In this document: positions 43,847 to 53,643 of the stretch, one piece after another
Position numbering within the stretch: position 1 is the stretch's first letter
Layout of the letters: the number at the start of each line of letters is the position of its first letter
Program-made: the position numbers and the translations under genes
Notes under the pieces: model-generated
What the model was told of the DNA's origin: nothing
Databases searched by the model: none
The model's input: only the letters and a program-made list of their open reading frames with translations
DNA from: Mycobacterium sp. ACS4331
GTDB taxonomy: Bacteria > Actinomycetota > Actinomycetes > Mycobacteriales > Mycobacteriaceae
DNA: 64,000 nucleotides
Direction: 5' to 3'
Assembly: GCF_001667265.1 (NCBI RefSeq)
Contig: NZ_LZHW01000065.1
Span: 20,895-84,894, forward strand

Positions 43847-44548
43847 GTGAGACAGGATAGCGGCATCGGCGTTCTCGACAAAGCCCTGGGCGTACTCCAC
43901 TCGGTTGCCGAGTCCCCATGCGGGCTGGCCGAACTGTGCGAGCGCACCGGACTGCCACGGGCCACGGCACACCGCCTGGCCGCGGGGCTCGAAGTGCACC
44001 GCCTGCTCACGCGGGACACCGAGGGCCGCTGGCAGCTGGGCCCGGCACTCGTCGAACTCGCCGCGCACGTCAACGATCCGCTGCTGGCCGCGGGCACCGC
44101 GGTGCTGCCACGCCTGCGCGAGATCACGGGCGAGAGCGTGCAGTTGTACCGACGTGAGGGCACCTCGCGTATCTGCGTCGTGGCCTTGGAACCGCCTGCC
44201 GGTCTCCGCGACACCGTGCCCGTCGGCGTCCGGATGCCGATGACCGCCGGGTCGGGCGCCAAAGTCCTGCTGGCCTACAGCGATCACGCGACACAGCAGG
44301 CGGTCCTGTCCGGAGCCAAGTTCACCGATCGCGCGCTGGCCGAGGTGCGCAGGCGGGGCTGGGCGCAGAGCGTCGCCGAGCGCGAACCGGGCGTGGCGAG
44401 CGTCTCCGCGCCGGTGCGCGACGCCAAGGGCGCGGTGATCGCAGCGATTTCGGTGTCGGGCCCCATAGACCGGATGGGCCGGCGCCCCGGCGAACGGTGG
44501 GCCACCGACCTGCTCGCGGCGTCCGAGGCACTGACCCGCCGGCTCTAA
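43847..44548 (+). CDS. IclR-family regulator, probable leuCD controller
   Basis: 233 residues. An N-terminal winged helix (GVLDKALGVLHSVAESPCGLAELCERTGLPRATAHRLAAGLEVHRLL) precedes an effector-binding domain (PVGVRMPMTAGSGAKVLLAYS ... VSAPVRDAKGAVIAAISVSGP). The GTG start looks leaderless. Position divergent from leuCD and family match the Streptomyces/Corynebacterium NdgR/LtbR group, which regulates leucine genes. Its 3' end overlaps the APC permease by four bases tail to tail. Counterpart of Rv2989. Confidence 0.9.
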   Translation: MRQDSGIGVLDKALGVLHSVAESPCGLAELCERTGLPRATAHRLAAGLEVHRLLTRDTEGRWQLGPALVELAAHVNDPLLAAGTAVLPRLREITGESVQLYRREGTSRICVVALEPPAGLRDTVPVGVRMPMTAGSGAKVLLAYSDHATQQAVLSGAKFTDRALAEVRRRGWAQSVAEREPGVASVSAPVRDAKGAVIAAISVSGPIDRMGRRPGERWATDLLAASEALTRRL

Positions 44549-45789
44549 CCGGTGCGCCCCCGGCGCACGAGGAACACCGCCGCCCCCAGCGCCAGCAACG
44601 CGGCACCGGCCAGCACCGACGCCACCGGCAGGGTGAATGCGAGTACCGCGCAACCGATGCCGCCGACGATGGGGATCACCCGGGCCCGGCCCGGGGCGAG
44701 GGTGAACGCCGAGGCGTTGGCGATCGCGTAGTACACCAGCACGGCGAACGACGAGAATCCGATCGCCGACCGCAGATCCACTGTCGCGGCCAGGATCGCC
44801 ACGACCAGCCCGATGGCGATCTCGGCGCGCTGGGGAACGGCGTGGCGGGGATGCACCGCGGCCAATGCGGCCGGGAGGTGTCCGTCCCGGGCCATCGCCA
44901 GCGTCGTACGCGACACCCCGAGCAGCAGCGTGAGCAGCGCACCCCCGGCAGCCGACACCGCGGCGACGCCGACAACCGGAACCAGCCAACCGATCTCGGC
45001 CGCCCGCACCGCATCGACCACCGGGGCCGCCGAGGCCGCCAGGCCGTCCGGACCCAGGGCCCCGAGCACCGCGGTCGCCACAGCCACATAGGCGATCAAC
45101 GTCAGCGCCAGGGCGATTCCGACGGCGCGCGGTATGACACGCCCGGGGTCGCGCACCTCCTCGGCCATGGTCGCGATGCGGGCGTATCCGGCGAACGCGA
45201 AGAACAGCAGTCCCGCGGCCTGCAGGATCCCCGGCACCGACACGGGCGCATCGACGGCCAGCCGCTGCGCGTCGACCGCACCCGAGGAGAACACGGCGAC
45301 CACCACGGCAGCGAGCACGGCCAGGACCACCGCGACGATCCCCCGCGTCACCCATGCCGACTTCTGCACGCCGACACAGTTGAGGGCCGTCATGGCGACG
45401 ACGACGGCGACCGCGATCTCGCGGGCGTGGTCGGGCCAGGCGTAGGAGCCGACCGTCAGCGCCATCGCCGCGCACGACGCCGTCTTCCCGACCACGAATC
45501 CCCAGCCGGCCAGGTGCCCCCAGAAGTCGCCGAGCCGTTCGCGGCCATAGACATACGTGCCGCCCGAGACCGGATAGCGCACCGCGAGTCTGGCCGAGGA
45601 CATCGCATTGCAGTAGGCGACCCCGCACGCGATCGCCAGCCCGATGAGCAGTCCCGAACCCGCGGCCCGGGCGGCCGGGCCGAGGGCCGCGAAGATCCCG
45701 GCGCCCAGCATGGCGCCCAACCCCACGGCGACGGCGTCGATGACTCCGAGACTGCGCCGCAGTTCGTCTGGCTGATGGGTGCTCGGCAC
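44545..45789 (-). CDS. APC-family amino-acid permease
   Basis: 414 residues, about 12 hydrophobic helices. The first helix motif VGAMLGAGIFAALGP and the FFAFAGYARIATMAEEVRDPGRVIPRAV segment are typical of APC amino-acid/polyamine transporters. The substrate is unknown. The GTG start gives a short basic tail. Its location next to leucine genes and an IclR regulator makes an amino-acid substrate plausible, but nothing more specific is supported. Confidence 0.85.
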   Translation of the reverse strand: MPSTHQPDELRRSLGVIDAVAVGLGAMLGAGIFAALGPAARAAGSGLLIGLAIACGVAYCNAMSSARLAVRYPVSGGTYVYGRERLGDFWGHLAGWGFVVGKTASCAAMALTVGSYAWPDHAREIAVAVVVAMTALNCVGVQKSAWVTRGIVAVVLAVLAAVVVAVFSSGAVDAQRLAVDAPVSVPGILQAAGLLFFAFAGYARIATMAEEVRDPGRVIPRAVGIALALTLIAYVAVATAVLGALGPDGLAASAAPVVDAVRAAEIGWLVPVVGVAAVSAAGGALLTLLLGVSRTTLAMARDGHLPAALAAVHPRHAVPQRAEIAIGLVVAILAATVDLRSAIGFSSFAVLVYYAIANASAFTLAPGRARVIPIVGGIGCAVLAFTLPVASVLAGAALLALGAAVFLVRRGRTG

Positions 45790-45852
45790 GCTCGTCGACG
45801 CTACTGCGCCCTGTGGGCGTCGTCACGTCGATCACCTGACACACTGACGCGC

Positions 45853-46350
45853 ATGGGAACCAATCAGCGCTCACAGATCGTGATGACCGACGACGAGATC
45901 ACACAGTTCGTGACCGACAGCAGGACCGGGACGCTGGCCACCGTGGGGGCCGACGGACAGCCGCACCTCGTGGCCATGTGGTACGGCGTCGTCGACGGTG
46001 AGATTTGGCTGGAGACCAAGATCAAGTCGCAGAAGGCCGTGAACCTGCGTCGCGATCCCCGGTTCACATTCATGATCGAGGACGGCGACACCTACGACAC
46101 CCTGCGGGGCGTGTCGTTCGAGGGGACCGTGGAGATCGTCGAGGACCCCGACACGATCTTTCGCGTGGGCGTCAGCGTCTGGGAGCGCTACACCGGCCCG
46201 TACACCGACGACATGAAACCAGCCGTCGACATGATGATGAACAAGCGCGTGGCTGTGAGACTCATCACGACGCGCACACGGTCCTGGGACCACCGCAAGC
46301 TCGGGATGCCGGCGATGCCGTTGTCGGGGTCCACCGCGCCCCAGGCGTGA
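45853..46350 (+). CDS. Split-barrel flavin/deazaflavin-binding protein (FDOR-B-like)
   Basis: 165 residues starting MGTNQRSQIVMTDDEITQFVTDSRTGTLATVGADGQPHLVAMWYGVVDG. This is the pyridoxamine-oxidase-like split barrel; its match to Rv2991, an F420-dependent reductase-family (FDOR-B) protein, is by position and family. It should bind flavin or F420, whose synthesis gene fbiD is 8 kb upstream. Substrate unknown. A strong terminator follows. Confidence 0.82.
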   Translation: MGTNQRSQIVMTDDEITQFVTDSRTGTLATVGADGQPHLVAMWYGVVDGEIWLETKIKSQKAVNLRRDPRFTFMIEDGDTYDTLRGVSFEGTVEIVEDPDTIFRVGVSVWERYTGPYTDDMKPAVDMMMNKRVAVRLITTRTRSWDHRKLGMPAMPLSGSTAPQA

Positions 46351-46368
46351 CATTCTGCAGCTACGCGA

Positions 46369-46402
46369 AAGGCCCCTCACAACCGAGGTTGTGAGGGGCC
46401 TT
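46369..46402. terminator. Perfect 16-base inverted-repeat terminator
   Basis: AAGGCCCCTCACAACC (46369-46384) pairs perfectly with GGTTGTGAGGGGCCTT (46387-46402) around two bases; in RNA the innermost pairs open to give a normal loop. It ends the FDOR-B-like gene and also the tRNA operon reading the other way. Confidence 0.8.
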
Positions 46403-46410
46403 ACTCGTTG

Positions 46411-46483
46411 TACCCCCGATGGGATTCGAACCCACGCTACCGCCGTGAGAGGGCGGCGTCCTAGGCCGCTAGACGACGGGGGC
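46411..46483 (-). tRNA. tRNA-Glu (CUC)
   Basis: 73 bases. The acceptor stem GCCCCCG/CGGGGGT, D arm, anticodon stem-loop CGCCC-TCTC-ACGGCG with anticodon CTC and the T loop GGTTCGAATCC fold normally. The CCA is not encoded. It lies 72 bases from tRNA-Gln on the same strand, next to gltX, which charges it. Confidence 0.95.
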
Positions 46484-46555
46484 TAGAACTTCCGGAGGGT
46501 CAGCATAGCCGAAGCGTTGACGCTGACCTAATCCGGTTCTGATTGCTCAGAACCG

Positions 46556-46627
46556 CTGGGGTACCAGGACTCGAACCTAGAATGGCTGAACCAGAATCAG
46601 CTGTGTTGCCAATTACACCATACCCCA
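46556..46627 (-). tRNA. tRNA-Gln (CUG)
   Basis: 72 bases. The acceptor TGGGGTA/TACCCCA, anticodon arm GCTGATTCTGGTTCAGC with anticodon CTG, and T loop GGTTCGAGTCC are intact, with a G discriminator. In mycobacteria this tRNA is mischarged with Glu by GltX and then amidated, which fits its position by gltX. Confidence 0.95.
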
Positions 46628-46742
46628 TTGGCGACCTAATCGTGCTGGTCAGAACGCTTTCGACGGTTTCCCGCCGATCTGGTGGCGCTCGTTCCAGCCC
46701 TCAAGGGCCGACGAGGAGACTACCAAAGATTTCGACCCACTT

Positions 46743-48218
46743 TTACACACCCCCCTGTGCGCGGGCCTCCCGCAGACGCGCGAGGCTCCGCTCCCGACCC
46801 AGCAGTGTCATCGACTCGAACAGCGGCGGGCTCACCTGAGAGCCCGTGACGGCGACCCGAATCGGACCGAAGGCCTTCCGGGGCTTGAGGCCCAGTTCGT
46901 CGATCAGGCTGGCTTTCAGGGCCGTTTCAATGGCATCGGTGGTCCACTCCGGCAACGCATCGAGCGCGGCGATGGCCGCGTCGAGCACCGCGTCCGATTC
47001 GGGGCCCAATTCCTTGGCACGGGCCTTCGGGTCGATCTCATAGGACGCGTCGTCGAAGAACTTCAGCAGGCCCCACGCATCCCCGAGCACCACGATGCGG
47101 GTCTGGATCAGTCCCGCCGCCTCGGCGAAGCCTTCCTCGTCCAGACCGGTGTCATGACCGTGCTCCTCCAGGTGGGCGCGCAGGCGCGCGGCGAAGTCGG
47201 CCTCGTCGAGCAGACGGATGTGTTCGGCGTTGAGTGCGTCAGCCTTCTTCTGGTCGAAGCGCGCGGGGTTGGAGTTGACGTTGACCACGTCGAAGGCCGC
47301 GACCATCTCCTCGATGCTGAACACGTCGCGATCGTCGGCGATCGACCAGCCAAGCAGCGCAAGGTAATTCAGCAGACCCTCGGGGATGAACCCACGGTCG
47401 CGGTGCAGGAACAGGTTGGACTGCGGATCCCGCTTGGACAGCTTCTTGTTGCCGTCGCCCAGCACGGGCGGCAGGTGCGCGAACTCCGGTGTGAAGTCAG
47501 TCACGCCGATCCGGATGAGCGCGTCGTAGAGCGCCAACTGGCGCGGAGTGGACGGCAGCAGGTCCTCACCGCGCAGCACATGGGTGATCTTCATCAATGC
47601 GTCGTCGACCGGATTGACCAACGTGTACAACGGATCTCCGCTGCCACGAGTCAATGCGAAGTCCGGCACGGAACCCGCCGGGAACGTCGTCTCCCCGCGC
47701 ACCAGGTCCACCCAGGTGAGGTCGGTGTCGGGCATCCGGAGCCGGACGACGGGACTGCGCCCCTCGGCACGGAAGGCCGCGCGCTGTTCCTCGGTGAGGT
47801 CGCGATCGAAGTTGTCGTAGCCCAGTTTCGGGTTGCGGCCCGCCGCGAGGTGACGTGCCTCGACCTCCTCGGCCGTCGAGAAGGCCTCGTAGGCCTCCCC
47901 CGCCTCCAGCAGGCGCGCGATCACGTCGAGGTAGATCTCGCGGCGCTGCGACTGCCGGTACGGCCCGTACGGGCCACCGACCTCGGGACCCTCGTCCCAG
48001 TCCATTCCCAACCAGCGCAACGCATCCAGCAGCGCGAGATAGCTCTCCTCGCTGTCGCGTGCGGCGTCGGTGTCCTCGATCCGGAAGACGAAGTCACCAC
48101 CGGTGTGACGGGCGTAGGCCCAGTTGAACAGCGCCGTGCGGATCAGACCGACATGCGGCGTGCCGGTGGGCGACGGACAGAAGCGAACTCGGACGTGCTT
48201 GTCTGGCGAGGCCATCAT
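46743..48218 (-). CDS. gltX: Glutamate--tRNA ligase
   Basis: 491 residues. The class I HIGH-type motif is [10 protein letters not shown], and the KMSKS-type motif is KKLSKRD. The zinc-free catalytic core is followed by a helical anticodon-binding domain. It charges tRNA-Glu, and non-discriminating forms also charge tRNA-Gln for the GatCAB route. The first ATG overlaps the stop of the FAH-family gene (ATGA), so they are coupled. Counterpart of Rv2992c. Confidence 0.96.
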   Translation of the reverse strand: MMASPDKHVRVRFCPSPTGTPHVGLIRTALFNWAYARHTGGDFVFRIEDTDAARDSEESYLALLDALRWLGMDWDEGPEVGGPYGPYRQSQRREIYLDVIARLLEAGEAYEAFSTAEEVEARHLAAGRNPKLGYDNFDRDLTEEQRAAFRAEGRSPVVRLRMPDTDLTWVDLVRGETTFPAGSVPDFALTRGSGDPLYTLVNPVDDALMKITHVLRGEDLLPSTPRQLALYDALIRIGVTDFTPEFAHLPPVLGDGNKKLSKRDPQSNLFLHRDRGFIPEGLLNYLALLGWSIADDRDVFSIEEMVAAFDVVNVNSNPARFDQKKADALNAEHIRLLDEADFAARLRAHLEEHGHDTGLDEEGFAEAAGLIQTRIVVLGDAWGLLKFFDDASYEIDPKARAKELGPESDAVLDAAIAALDALPEWTTDAIETALKASLIDELGLKPRKAFGPIRVAVTGSQVSPPLFESMTLLGRERSLARLREARAQGGV

Positions 48219-48991
48219 TTCCCTTTGCGCACTACGGGATTGGACAGAGTGCCGATCCCTGAAACGGTGATGCTGACGGTGTCCCCGTCCTCAATGGGGC
48301 CCACCCCTTCGGGTGTGCCGGTCAAGATCACGTCGCCGGGCAGCAGCGTCATGACCGCCGAGACCCACTCCACGATGGCGCCGACGTCGTGGATCATCAG
48401 CGAGGTGTTCGACTGCTGCCGCAGCTGTCCGTTGACCTCGGTCCGCAGATCCAGCCCACTGGGGTCCAGGTCGGTGACGATCCACGGTCCCAGTGGGCAG
48501 AACGTGTCATGCCCCTTGGCCCGCATCCACTGGCCGTCCTTGCGCTGTTGATCCCGAGCCGACACGTCGTTGGCGATGGTGTATCCGAGGATGTTCTCGG
48601 CCGCCCGCGCAGCCGGAACGTCCTTGCACGGCCTGCCGATCACGACGGCCAGTTCGCCCTCGTGGTGCACGGGATTGGCGTCGGCCGGCAACTGGATCGG
48701 CACATTGGGGCCGATGATCGCGGTGTTGGGCTTGAGGAAGATCACCGGGTCCTCAGGCGCGACGCCGCCCATCTCCTCGGCGTGGGCGGCGTAGTTCTTG
48801 CCCATGCAGATCACCTTGCTGGCCAGGATCGGCGCCAGCAGGCGGACGTCGGCCAACGGCCACGTCCGACCCGTGAAAGTCGGCGTGCCGAAGGGATGCT
48901 CGGCGATTTCTCTGCAGACCGCCTCGCTCGGGTCACCTTCGATGCTCACGAAAGCGACGCCGTCGGGGCTGGCGATTCGACCCAGGCGCAT
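48215..48991 (-). CDS. Fumarylacetoacetate hydrolase family protein
   Basis: 258 residues. The metal-binding blocks [29 protein letters not shown] and [19 protein letters not shown] are typical of FAH-fold hydrolases/decarboxylases acting on 2-oxo acids. The substrate is not predictable from sequence alone. Starts [20 protein letters not shown]; overlaps gltX. Counterpart of Rv2993c. Confidence 0.9.
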   Translation of the reverse strand: MRLGRIASPDGVAFVSIEGDPSEAVCREIAEHPFGTPTFTGRTWPLADVRLLAPILASKVICMGKNYAAHAEEMGGVAPEDPVIFLKPNTAIIGPNVPIQLPADANPVHHEGELAVVIGRPCKDVPAARAAENILGYTIANDVSARDQQRKDGQWMRAKGHDTFCPLGPWIVTDLDPSGLDLRTEVNGQLRQQSNTSLMIHDVGAIVEWVSAVMTLLPGDVILTGTPEGVGPIEDGDTVSITVSGIGTLSNPVVRKGK

Positions 48992-49013
48992 TGGTCCAGC
49001 CTAGTGACCCTGC

Positions 49014-49628
49014 TCAGCCGACCCGACGCGCGGTGACCATCGTGACCAGGAAATCCTCCAGGTGCTCTGCCGTGACGTCCACCTCGCCGCGCAGCCATCC
49101 CGTCACGAGGTCGAATCCACCGGCCACGAGCGTCAGCGCCGCCAGCTCCATATCGGGGTCGAGCGCCTCCTGTCCCGCCAGCAGCGCTCGGCCCTGCTCG
49201 GTCATCACCTGCGCCAGCATCGTGATGACTCCGCGACGCCTGGCGCGCAGAGCGTCGGTGGCCTGCGACTCGATCAGCAGGCGGCCGCGGCGCGAATCGG
49301 CGGTCAGGTGCCGCAGCCCGGTGCCGATCGCCGCGCGGGCGCGCTGGACGGGATCGGGCGGGCTTTCGGCGATGGCGGTCAGCATGGTCGCCGAGGCCTG
49401 CGCGACCTCGCGGTCGAACAGTGCCAGCAGCAGATCCTCGGTGCTGCGGAAGTTCTCGTAGAAGTAGCGGTCGTTGAGGCGTGCCCCGGCGCACACCCCC
49501 CGCACCGTGAGCCCGCCCGCACCCGACTGCCCGACGAGGTTCAGTCCGGCCTCGAGCAGTGCGGAGTGCCTCCTGCTGCGGCGCTCCGCGGACGTGGCGC
49601 CGGCGTAGGTGCGCGCTGCGGCCGACAT
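49014..49628 (-). CDS. TetR-family regulator
   Basis: 204 residues from the ATG at 49628 (MSAAARTYAGATSAERRSRRHSALLEAGLNLVG). The helix-turn-helix (GLTVRGVCAGARLNDRYFYENFRSTEDLLLALF) is clear; the ligand domain is variable as usual. It is divergent from the MpaB-family gene with a 94-base gap containing a 12-base-arm palindrome, its probable operator. The ligand is unknown; the neighbour suggests a hydrophobic compound. Confidence 0.88.
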   Translation of the reverse strand: MSAAARTYAGATSAERRSRRHSALLEAGLNLVGQSGAGGLTVRGVCAGARLNDRYFYENFRSTEDLLLALFDREVAQASATMLTAIAESPPDPVQRARAAIGTGLRHLTADSRRGRLLIESQATDALRARRRGVITMLAQVMTEQGRALLAGQEALDPDMELAALTLVAGGFDLVTGWLRGEVDVTAEHLEDFLVTMVTARRVG

Positions 49629-49665
49629 GGCACTGATTGTCGCATCTGCACCCTTGACCGACCCC

Positions 49666-49695
49666 GGTATCTGGTGAACACTGTCACCAAATACC
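49666..49695. promoter_or_regulatory. Probable TetR operator in the TetR/MpaB gap
   Basis: GGTATCTGGTGA-N6-TCACCAAATACC: 11 of 12 arm positions are symmetrical. It lies between the two divergent starts and overlaps the spacer of a possible TTGACC promoter (49654-49659), so binding would silence the MpaB-family gene and probably the regulator itself. Confidence 0.65.
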
Positions 49696-49722
49696 GCGTC
49701 GACGGCTGGAGGGTGGCACGGC

Positions 49723-50931
49723 ATGGCCCCTGAACACGGCAGACTCCCGAATCCACCGTCACTGCGGGACTTCCCCTTCAACGTCTTCATGCGACTGCTG
49801 CCGCAGGGCGACATCCGCGCCACGGCCGGCCAGCATGAGTCGTTCCGGCGCTACGCGGATCTGGGAGACCCCCTGGCCGACGCCGTGGTGGCGATGATCC
49901 AGCGCCTGCCCACCGGCGTCGGACGGGCGATGTTCGAGACGGCCGTGGAACAGGGCATCGACGCGGTGCCCGACGCGCCCGACGAGCTGCGCGCGTTCTT
50001 CGCCGCCGTCGACGACCAGCCGTACTGGCTCGACTACGACAAGCTCGATCTGGCGGCGCGGGTCAGCATGCGCACCGGCGTGGTGGGCATCGGCCTTGCG
50101 CTGCCCGGCCTCGCACTGACCGGAGGTTATCTGGCCTCCAAAGCCGACAAGCCCCTGGTCGGCACGGGCGATCTGTACCGCATGGCGCCGCGTCGCCTCA
50201 ACGAGACCGCCACCTGGTACATCGACGTCACCTCCCCCGGTGGACTGCGACGATTCGCGCCGGGTTTCACCGGCACGGTGCGCGTGCGCCTCATGCACGC
50301 ACTGGTCCGAGCGGCCATGAACCGCCGCGACGACTGGGACTACGACGAGTGGGACACCCCGGTCAATCAGGTGCAGCTGGCCGGGACCCTGATGCTGTTC
50401 TCGCTGGCCAACCTCGCCGGCTGTCAGGCGATGGGCATGCGCTTCTCCGAACGCGAACGCGATGCCGTGTTCCATTTCTGGCGTTACGTCGGGCTGTTGA
50501 TGGGTGTGCACCCCGAACTCGTGCCCACGAGCGAGGCCGACACCTGGCGACTGTTCTGGCTCGAGGCCGACACCGAGTTCGAGCCCGATGAGGACTCACT
50601 GCGACTGGCCCAGGCGCTGCACGCCAACCGCCACGAGGGCCTGGTGACCGAGTTGGCCCGCGCCTACCTGTCGTCCTACAGCCGGCTGATCCTGGGCAAG
50701 TCCAATGCCGATCGGCTCGGGCTGGTGGACAACAAAGCGCTGCAGGCCGCGGTCCTGGCCACTTCGGCGGTCAACCGCGTCCTGGACCTGCGCCGGGTCG
50801 TGCCCGGGATGACCTGGCTCAGTGAGGAATTGGGGCAACGCGCACGGCAGGGTCTGGTGACGCGCGGAATGGCGGTGACCGGGGGCGACCGCAGCTACGG
50901 CAGGCACGACGCCCTGGCCGCCGCCGGATAG
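49723..50931 (+). CDS. MpaB-family oxygenase (DUF2236)
   Basis: 402 residues, largely helical. DLYRMAPRRLNETATWYIDVTSPGG, RVRLMHALVRAAMNRRDDWDYDEWDTPVNQVQLAGTL and VGLLMGVHPELVPTSEADTWRLF are family blocks, with histidines able to bind heme as in latex-clearing oxygenase (Lcp) and MpaB proteins. Activity on a hydrophobic substrate is likely but unknown. The ATG follows GGAGGG. Probably repressed by the divergent TetR protein. Confidence 0.82.
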   Translation: MAPEHGRLPNPPSLRDFPFNVFMRLLPQGDIRATAGQHESFRRYADLGDPLADAVVAMIQRLPTGVGRAMFETAVEQGIDAVPDAPDELRAFFAAVDDQPYWLDYDKLDLAARVSMRTGVVGIGLALPGLALTGGYLASKADKPLVGTGDLYRMAPRRLNETATWYIDVTSPGGLRRFAPGFTGTVRVRLMHALVRAAMNRRDDWDYDEWDTPVNQVQLAGTLMLFSLANLAGCQAMGMRFSERERDAVFHFWRYVGLLMGVHPELVPTSEADTWRLFWLEADTEFEPDEDSLRLAQALHANRHEGLVTELARAYLSSYSRLILGKSNADRLGLVDNKALQAAVLATSAVNRVLDLRRVVPGMTWLSEELGQRARQGLVTRGMAVTGGDRSYGRHDALAAAG

Positions 50932-50991
50932 CGAACCGCTGTCTCATATACCGAGACGACGGTTCGGCATTCTGAGACGGCCCGTGGGACC

Positions 50992-52203
50992 ATGGGCGCC
51001 ATGGGCACCACCGCGATCGGCACCGCGCGGCGCTGGTCGATGCTCGTGATCGCACTCACCGCCACGCTCTTCGCCAACGTGTTCATCAACGGCGTCGCGT
51101 TCCTCATCCCGTCACTGCACGCACAACGCGGACTCGACCTGGCCCAGGCCGGGCTGGTGGCCGCCATGCCCAGCTTCGGCATGGTCGTCACCCTGATCGC
51201 CTGGGGATACGTGGTCGACCTGATCGGCGAGCGCTTCGTCCTGGCCTGCGGATCGGCCCTGACCGCCGCCGCGGCGTTCGCCGCCGCGGCCGCCGACTCC
51301 CTGGTGGTGATCTGCGCGCTGCTGTTCCTGGGCGGGATGGCCGCCGCCAGCAGCAACACCGCGAGCGCGCGTGTCGTCGTCGGCTGGTTCCCCCCGGAAC
51401 GTCGCGGCCTGGCCATGGGCATCCGGCAGACGGCCCAACCACTCGGAGTGGGCTTGGGCGCCTTGGTCATTCCGCAGCTGGCCCAGGACCACGGCGCCGC
51501 GGCGGCCCTGCTGTTCCCGGCCGCGCTGTGCACCGTCGCCGCGGTGATGACCGCCGTCGGTGTGCTCGATCCCCCGCGCCCGGACCGGGCCGACGCCCAC
51601 AGTGACGACCTGGCCAACCCCTATCGCGACTCCTCGACACTGTGGCGCATCCATGCCGTCTCGGTGCTGCTGGTGGTGCCGCAGGGTCTGGTCTGGACCT
51701 TCACGCTGGTCTGGCTCATGACCGACCGCGAGTGGTCGGCCGGATCCGCGGGTGTGCTCGTGATGGTCTGCCAACTGCTCGGTGCCGCAGGCCGAATCAC
51801 CGCCGGCCGCTGGTCGGACGTGGTCGGGTCTCGGCTGCGTCCCGTCCGGACCATCGCGATCGCCGCGGCAGTCAGCATGGGCCTGCTGGCCATCACCGAC
51901 GCGTTCGACTCTCCGGTCAGCATCGCGATCATGATGGTGGCGGCCACAGTCACGGTGTCCGACAACGGGTTGGCCTTCACCGCCATCGCCGAACTCGCGG
52001 GGCCGTTCTGGAGCGGTCGCGCACTCGGCGTGCAGAACACGAGTCAGCTGTTCACCACGGGCATCGTGCCGCCGGCGTTCGGCGCGTTGATCTCGGCGGC
52101 GGGGTTTCCGGTCGCCTTCGCCGTCTGCGCGCTGTTCCCGTTGGCCGCGCTGCCACTGGTTCCAGTGCACGCCGATCCCCTGCGGAGGACCGAAACCACC
52201 TAG
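50992..52203 (+). CDS. MFS transporter
   Basis: 403 residues with 12 predicted helices and a short loop in the middle (PPRPDRADAHSDDL). A Met at 50992 and one at 51001 are both possible starts. No substrate motif is recognised; Rv2994 is the positional counterpart. Upstream, GTCTCATATACCGAGAC and a downstream TGAGAC form an inverted repeat arrangement (50941-50978) that might be an operator. Confidence 0.86.
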   Translation: MGAMGTTAIGTARRWSMLVIALTATLFANVFINGVAFLIPSLHAQRGLDLAQAGLVAAMPSFGMVVTLIAWGYVVDLIGERFVLACGSALTAAAAFAAAAADSLVVICALLFLGGMAAASSNTASARVVVGWFPPERRGLAMGIRQTAQPLGVGLGALVIPQLAQDHGAAAALLFPAALCTVAAVMTAVGVLDPPRPDRADAHSDDLANPYRDSSTLWRIHAVSVLLVVPQGLVWTFTLVWLMTDREWSAGSAGVLVMVCQLLGAAGRITAGRWSDVVGSRLRPVRTIAIAAAVSMGLLAITDAFDSPVSIAIMMVAATVTVSDNGLAFTAIAELAGPFWSGRALGVQNTSQLFTTGIVPPAFGALISAAGFPVAFAVCALFPLAALPLVPVHADPLRRTETT

Positions 52204-52233
52204 CGCCGCTTGGGGCCGGGCTACCCTCATCGC

Positions 52234-52614
52234 ATGTGCACCATGCGAATCGCAGTCGGCGCGACACTGCTGGCCTCGGTGCTGACGGCCACCCCTGCGG
52301 CCGCAGACCCGACGTATCCGGGCAGTTACGGCAGCAACGGCGTCTTCGGCGTCGGGGTCGACAACACCGATCCCCGGGCCACAGCGGTCATCCCGCCCGG
52401 CAGGTACCGCGTCGACCAGGCGCCCAGCCTCGCACCGTTCCAGAGCGCGCCGGGCTCCTGGTACCGCTGCAGCGATTTCCCCTGCGGCCCAGGCTATCCC
52501 GCCAACGTCATCGCATCCGGGGCGGCACTGCGAGACGCCGCCACATCAGTGGACATCCTGCCCACCGACGTGGCCGTGTCACTGCACAACGTGACGCTGA
52601 CTTCCGTTCGCTAG
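52234..52614 (+). CDS. Small secreted protein
   Basis: 126 residues from the ATG at 52234; a second ATG follows three codons later. A signal peptide (MRIAVGATLLASVLTATPAAA, cleavage after AAA) leads to a mature protein starting DPTYPGSYGSNGVFGVGVDN. Two cysteines (YRCSDFPCGPGYP) may form a disulfide. TACCCT at 52222-52227 ends six bases before the first ATG, suggesting a leaderless transcript. The family is not recognised. Confidence 0.75.
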   Translation: MCTMRIAVGATLLASVLTATPAAADPTYPGSYGSNGVFGVGVDNTDPRATAVIPPGRYRVDQAPSLAPFQSAPGSWYRCSDFPCGPGYPANVIASGAALRDAATSVDILPTDVAVSLHNVTLTSVR

Positions 52615-52629
52615 CCCCGTGGGCTGACC

Positions 52630-53643
52630 TCAGAGCCTGGCGAGGATCCGCTGGCCGACCTGGGCCGTCGACAACTTCTCGTCGCCCCGAGTGGCCAGGT
52701 GCTCCTCGACGGCGCGGTCCACCCGCCCGGCGGCCGCGTTCTCGCCCAGGTGCGCGAGCAGCAGGGCGACCGACATCACCGCGGCGGTCGGATCGGCGAT
52801 CCCCTGTCCCGCGATGTCGGGGGCACTGCCGTGCACCGGTTCGAACATCGACGGGTTGACCCTGGTCGCATCGATGTTGCCGCTCGCGGCCAGGCCGATG
52901 CCACCGCACACCGCGGCGGCCAGGTCGGTGATGATGTCGCCGAACAGGTTGTCGGTCACGATCACGTCGAACCGGCCCGGGTCGGTCACCAGGTGGATGG
53001 TCGCGGCATCGATGTGCTGGTAGGCGACCTCGACGTCGGGATACTCCGCGGCCACGCGCTCCACGGTGCGCGACCACAGACTGCCCGCGAACGCCAGCAC
53101 ATTGGTCTTGTGCACCAGGGTCAAGTGCTTGCGCCGCCCGGCGGCGCGGGTGAACGCGTCGCGGACCACACGCTCGACACCGAAGGCGGTGTTCACGCTG
53201 ACCTCGGTGGCCACCTCGTGCGTGGTGCCGACCCGCAGCGCGCCGCCGTTGCCGGTGTAAGGCCCCTCGGTGCCCTCCCGAACCACGACGAAGTCGATGT
53301 TGGAGACACCTGAAAGTGGGCTGCTGACACCGGGATACAGCCGCGACGGACGCAGGTTCACGTGATGGTCGAGCGCGAAGCGCAGCTTGAGCAGCAGACC
53401 GCGCTCGAGCAGACCGGGGGGCACCGACGGGTCCCCGATCGCGCCCAGCAGGATCGCGTCGTAGCCGCGCAACTCCTCGATCACGGATTCAGGCAGGATC
53501 TCCCCGGTCGCGTGGTAGCGACGCGCGCCCAAGTCGTACTCGGTCCGCTCCACCCCCGGAAGGACCGCGTCGAGCACCTTGAGGGCCTCGGCGATGACCT
53601 CGGGTCCGATGCCGTCGCCGGCGATGATGGCAAGTTTTGTCAT
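52630..53643 (-). CDS. leuB: 3-isopropylmalate dehydrogenase
   Basis: 337 residues. GDGIGPEV starts the fold; the substrate-binding [23 protein letters not shown] and metal-binding [35 protein letters not shown] are standard. It oxidises and decarboxylates 3-isopropylmalate to 2-oxoisocaproate. The start overlaps the serA stop, forming serA-leuB, so leucine and serine synthesis share a transcript. Counterpart of Rv2995c. Confidence 0.97.
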   Translation of the reverse strand: MTKLAIIAGDGIGPEVIAEALKVLDAVLPGVERTEYDLGARRYHATGEILPESVIEELRGYDAILLGAIGDPSVPPGLLERGLLLKLRFALDHHVNLRPSRLYPGVSSPLSGVSNIDFVVVREGTEGPYTGNGGALRVGTTHEVATEVSVNTAFGVERVVRDAFTRAAGRRKHLTLVHKTNVLAFAGSLWSRTVERVAAEYPDVEVAYQHIDAATIHLVTDPGRFDVIVTDNLFGDIITDLAAAVCGGIGLAASGNIDATRVNPSMFEPVHGSAPDIAGQGIADPTAAVMSVALLLAHLGENAAAGRVDRAVEEHLATRGDEKLSTAQVGQRILARL

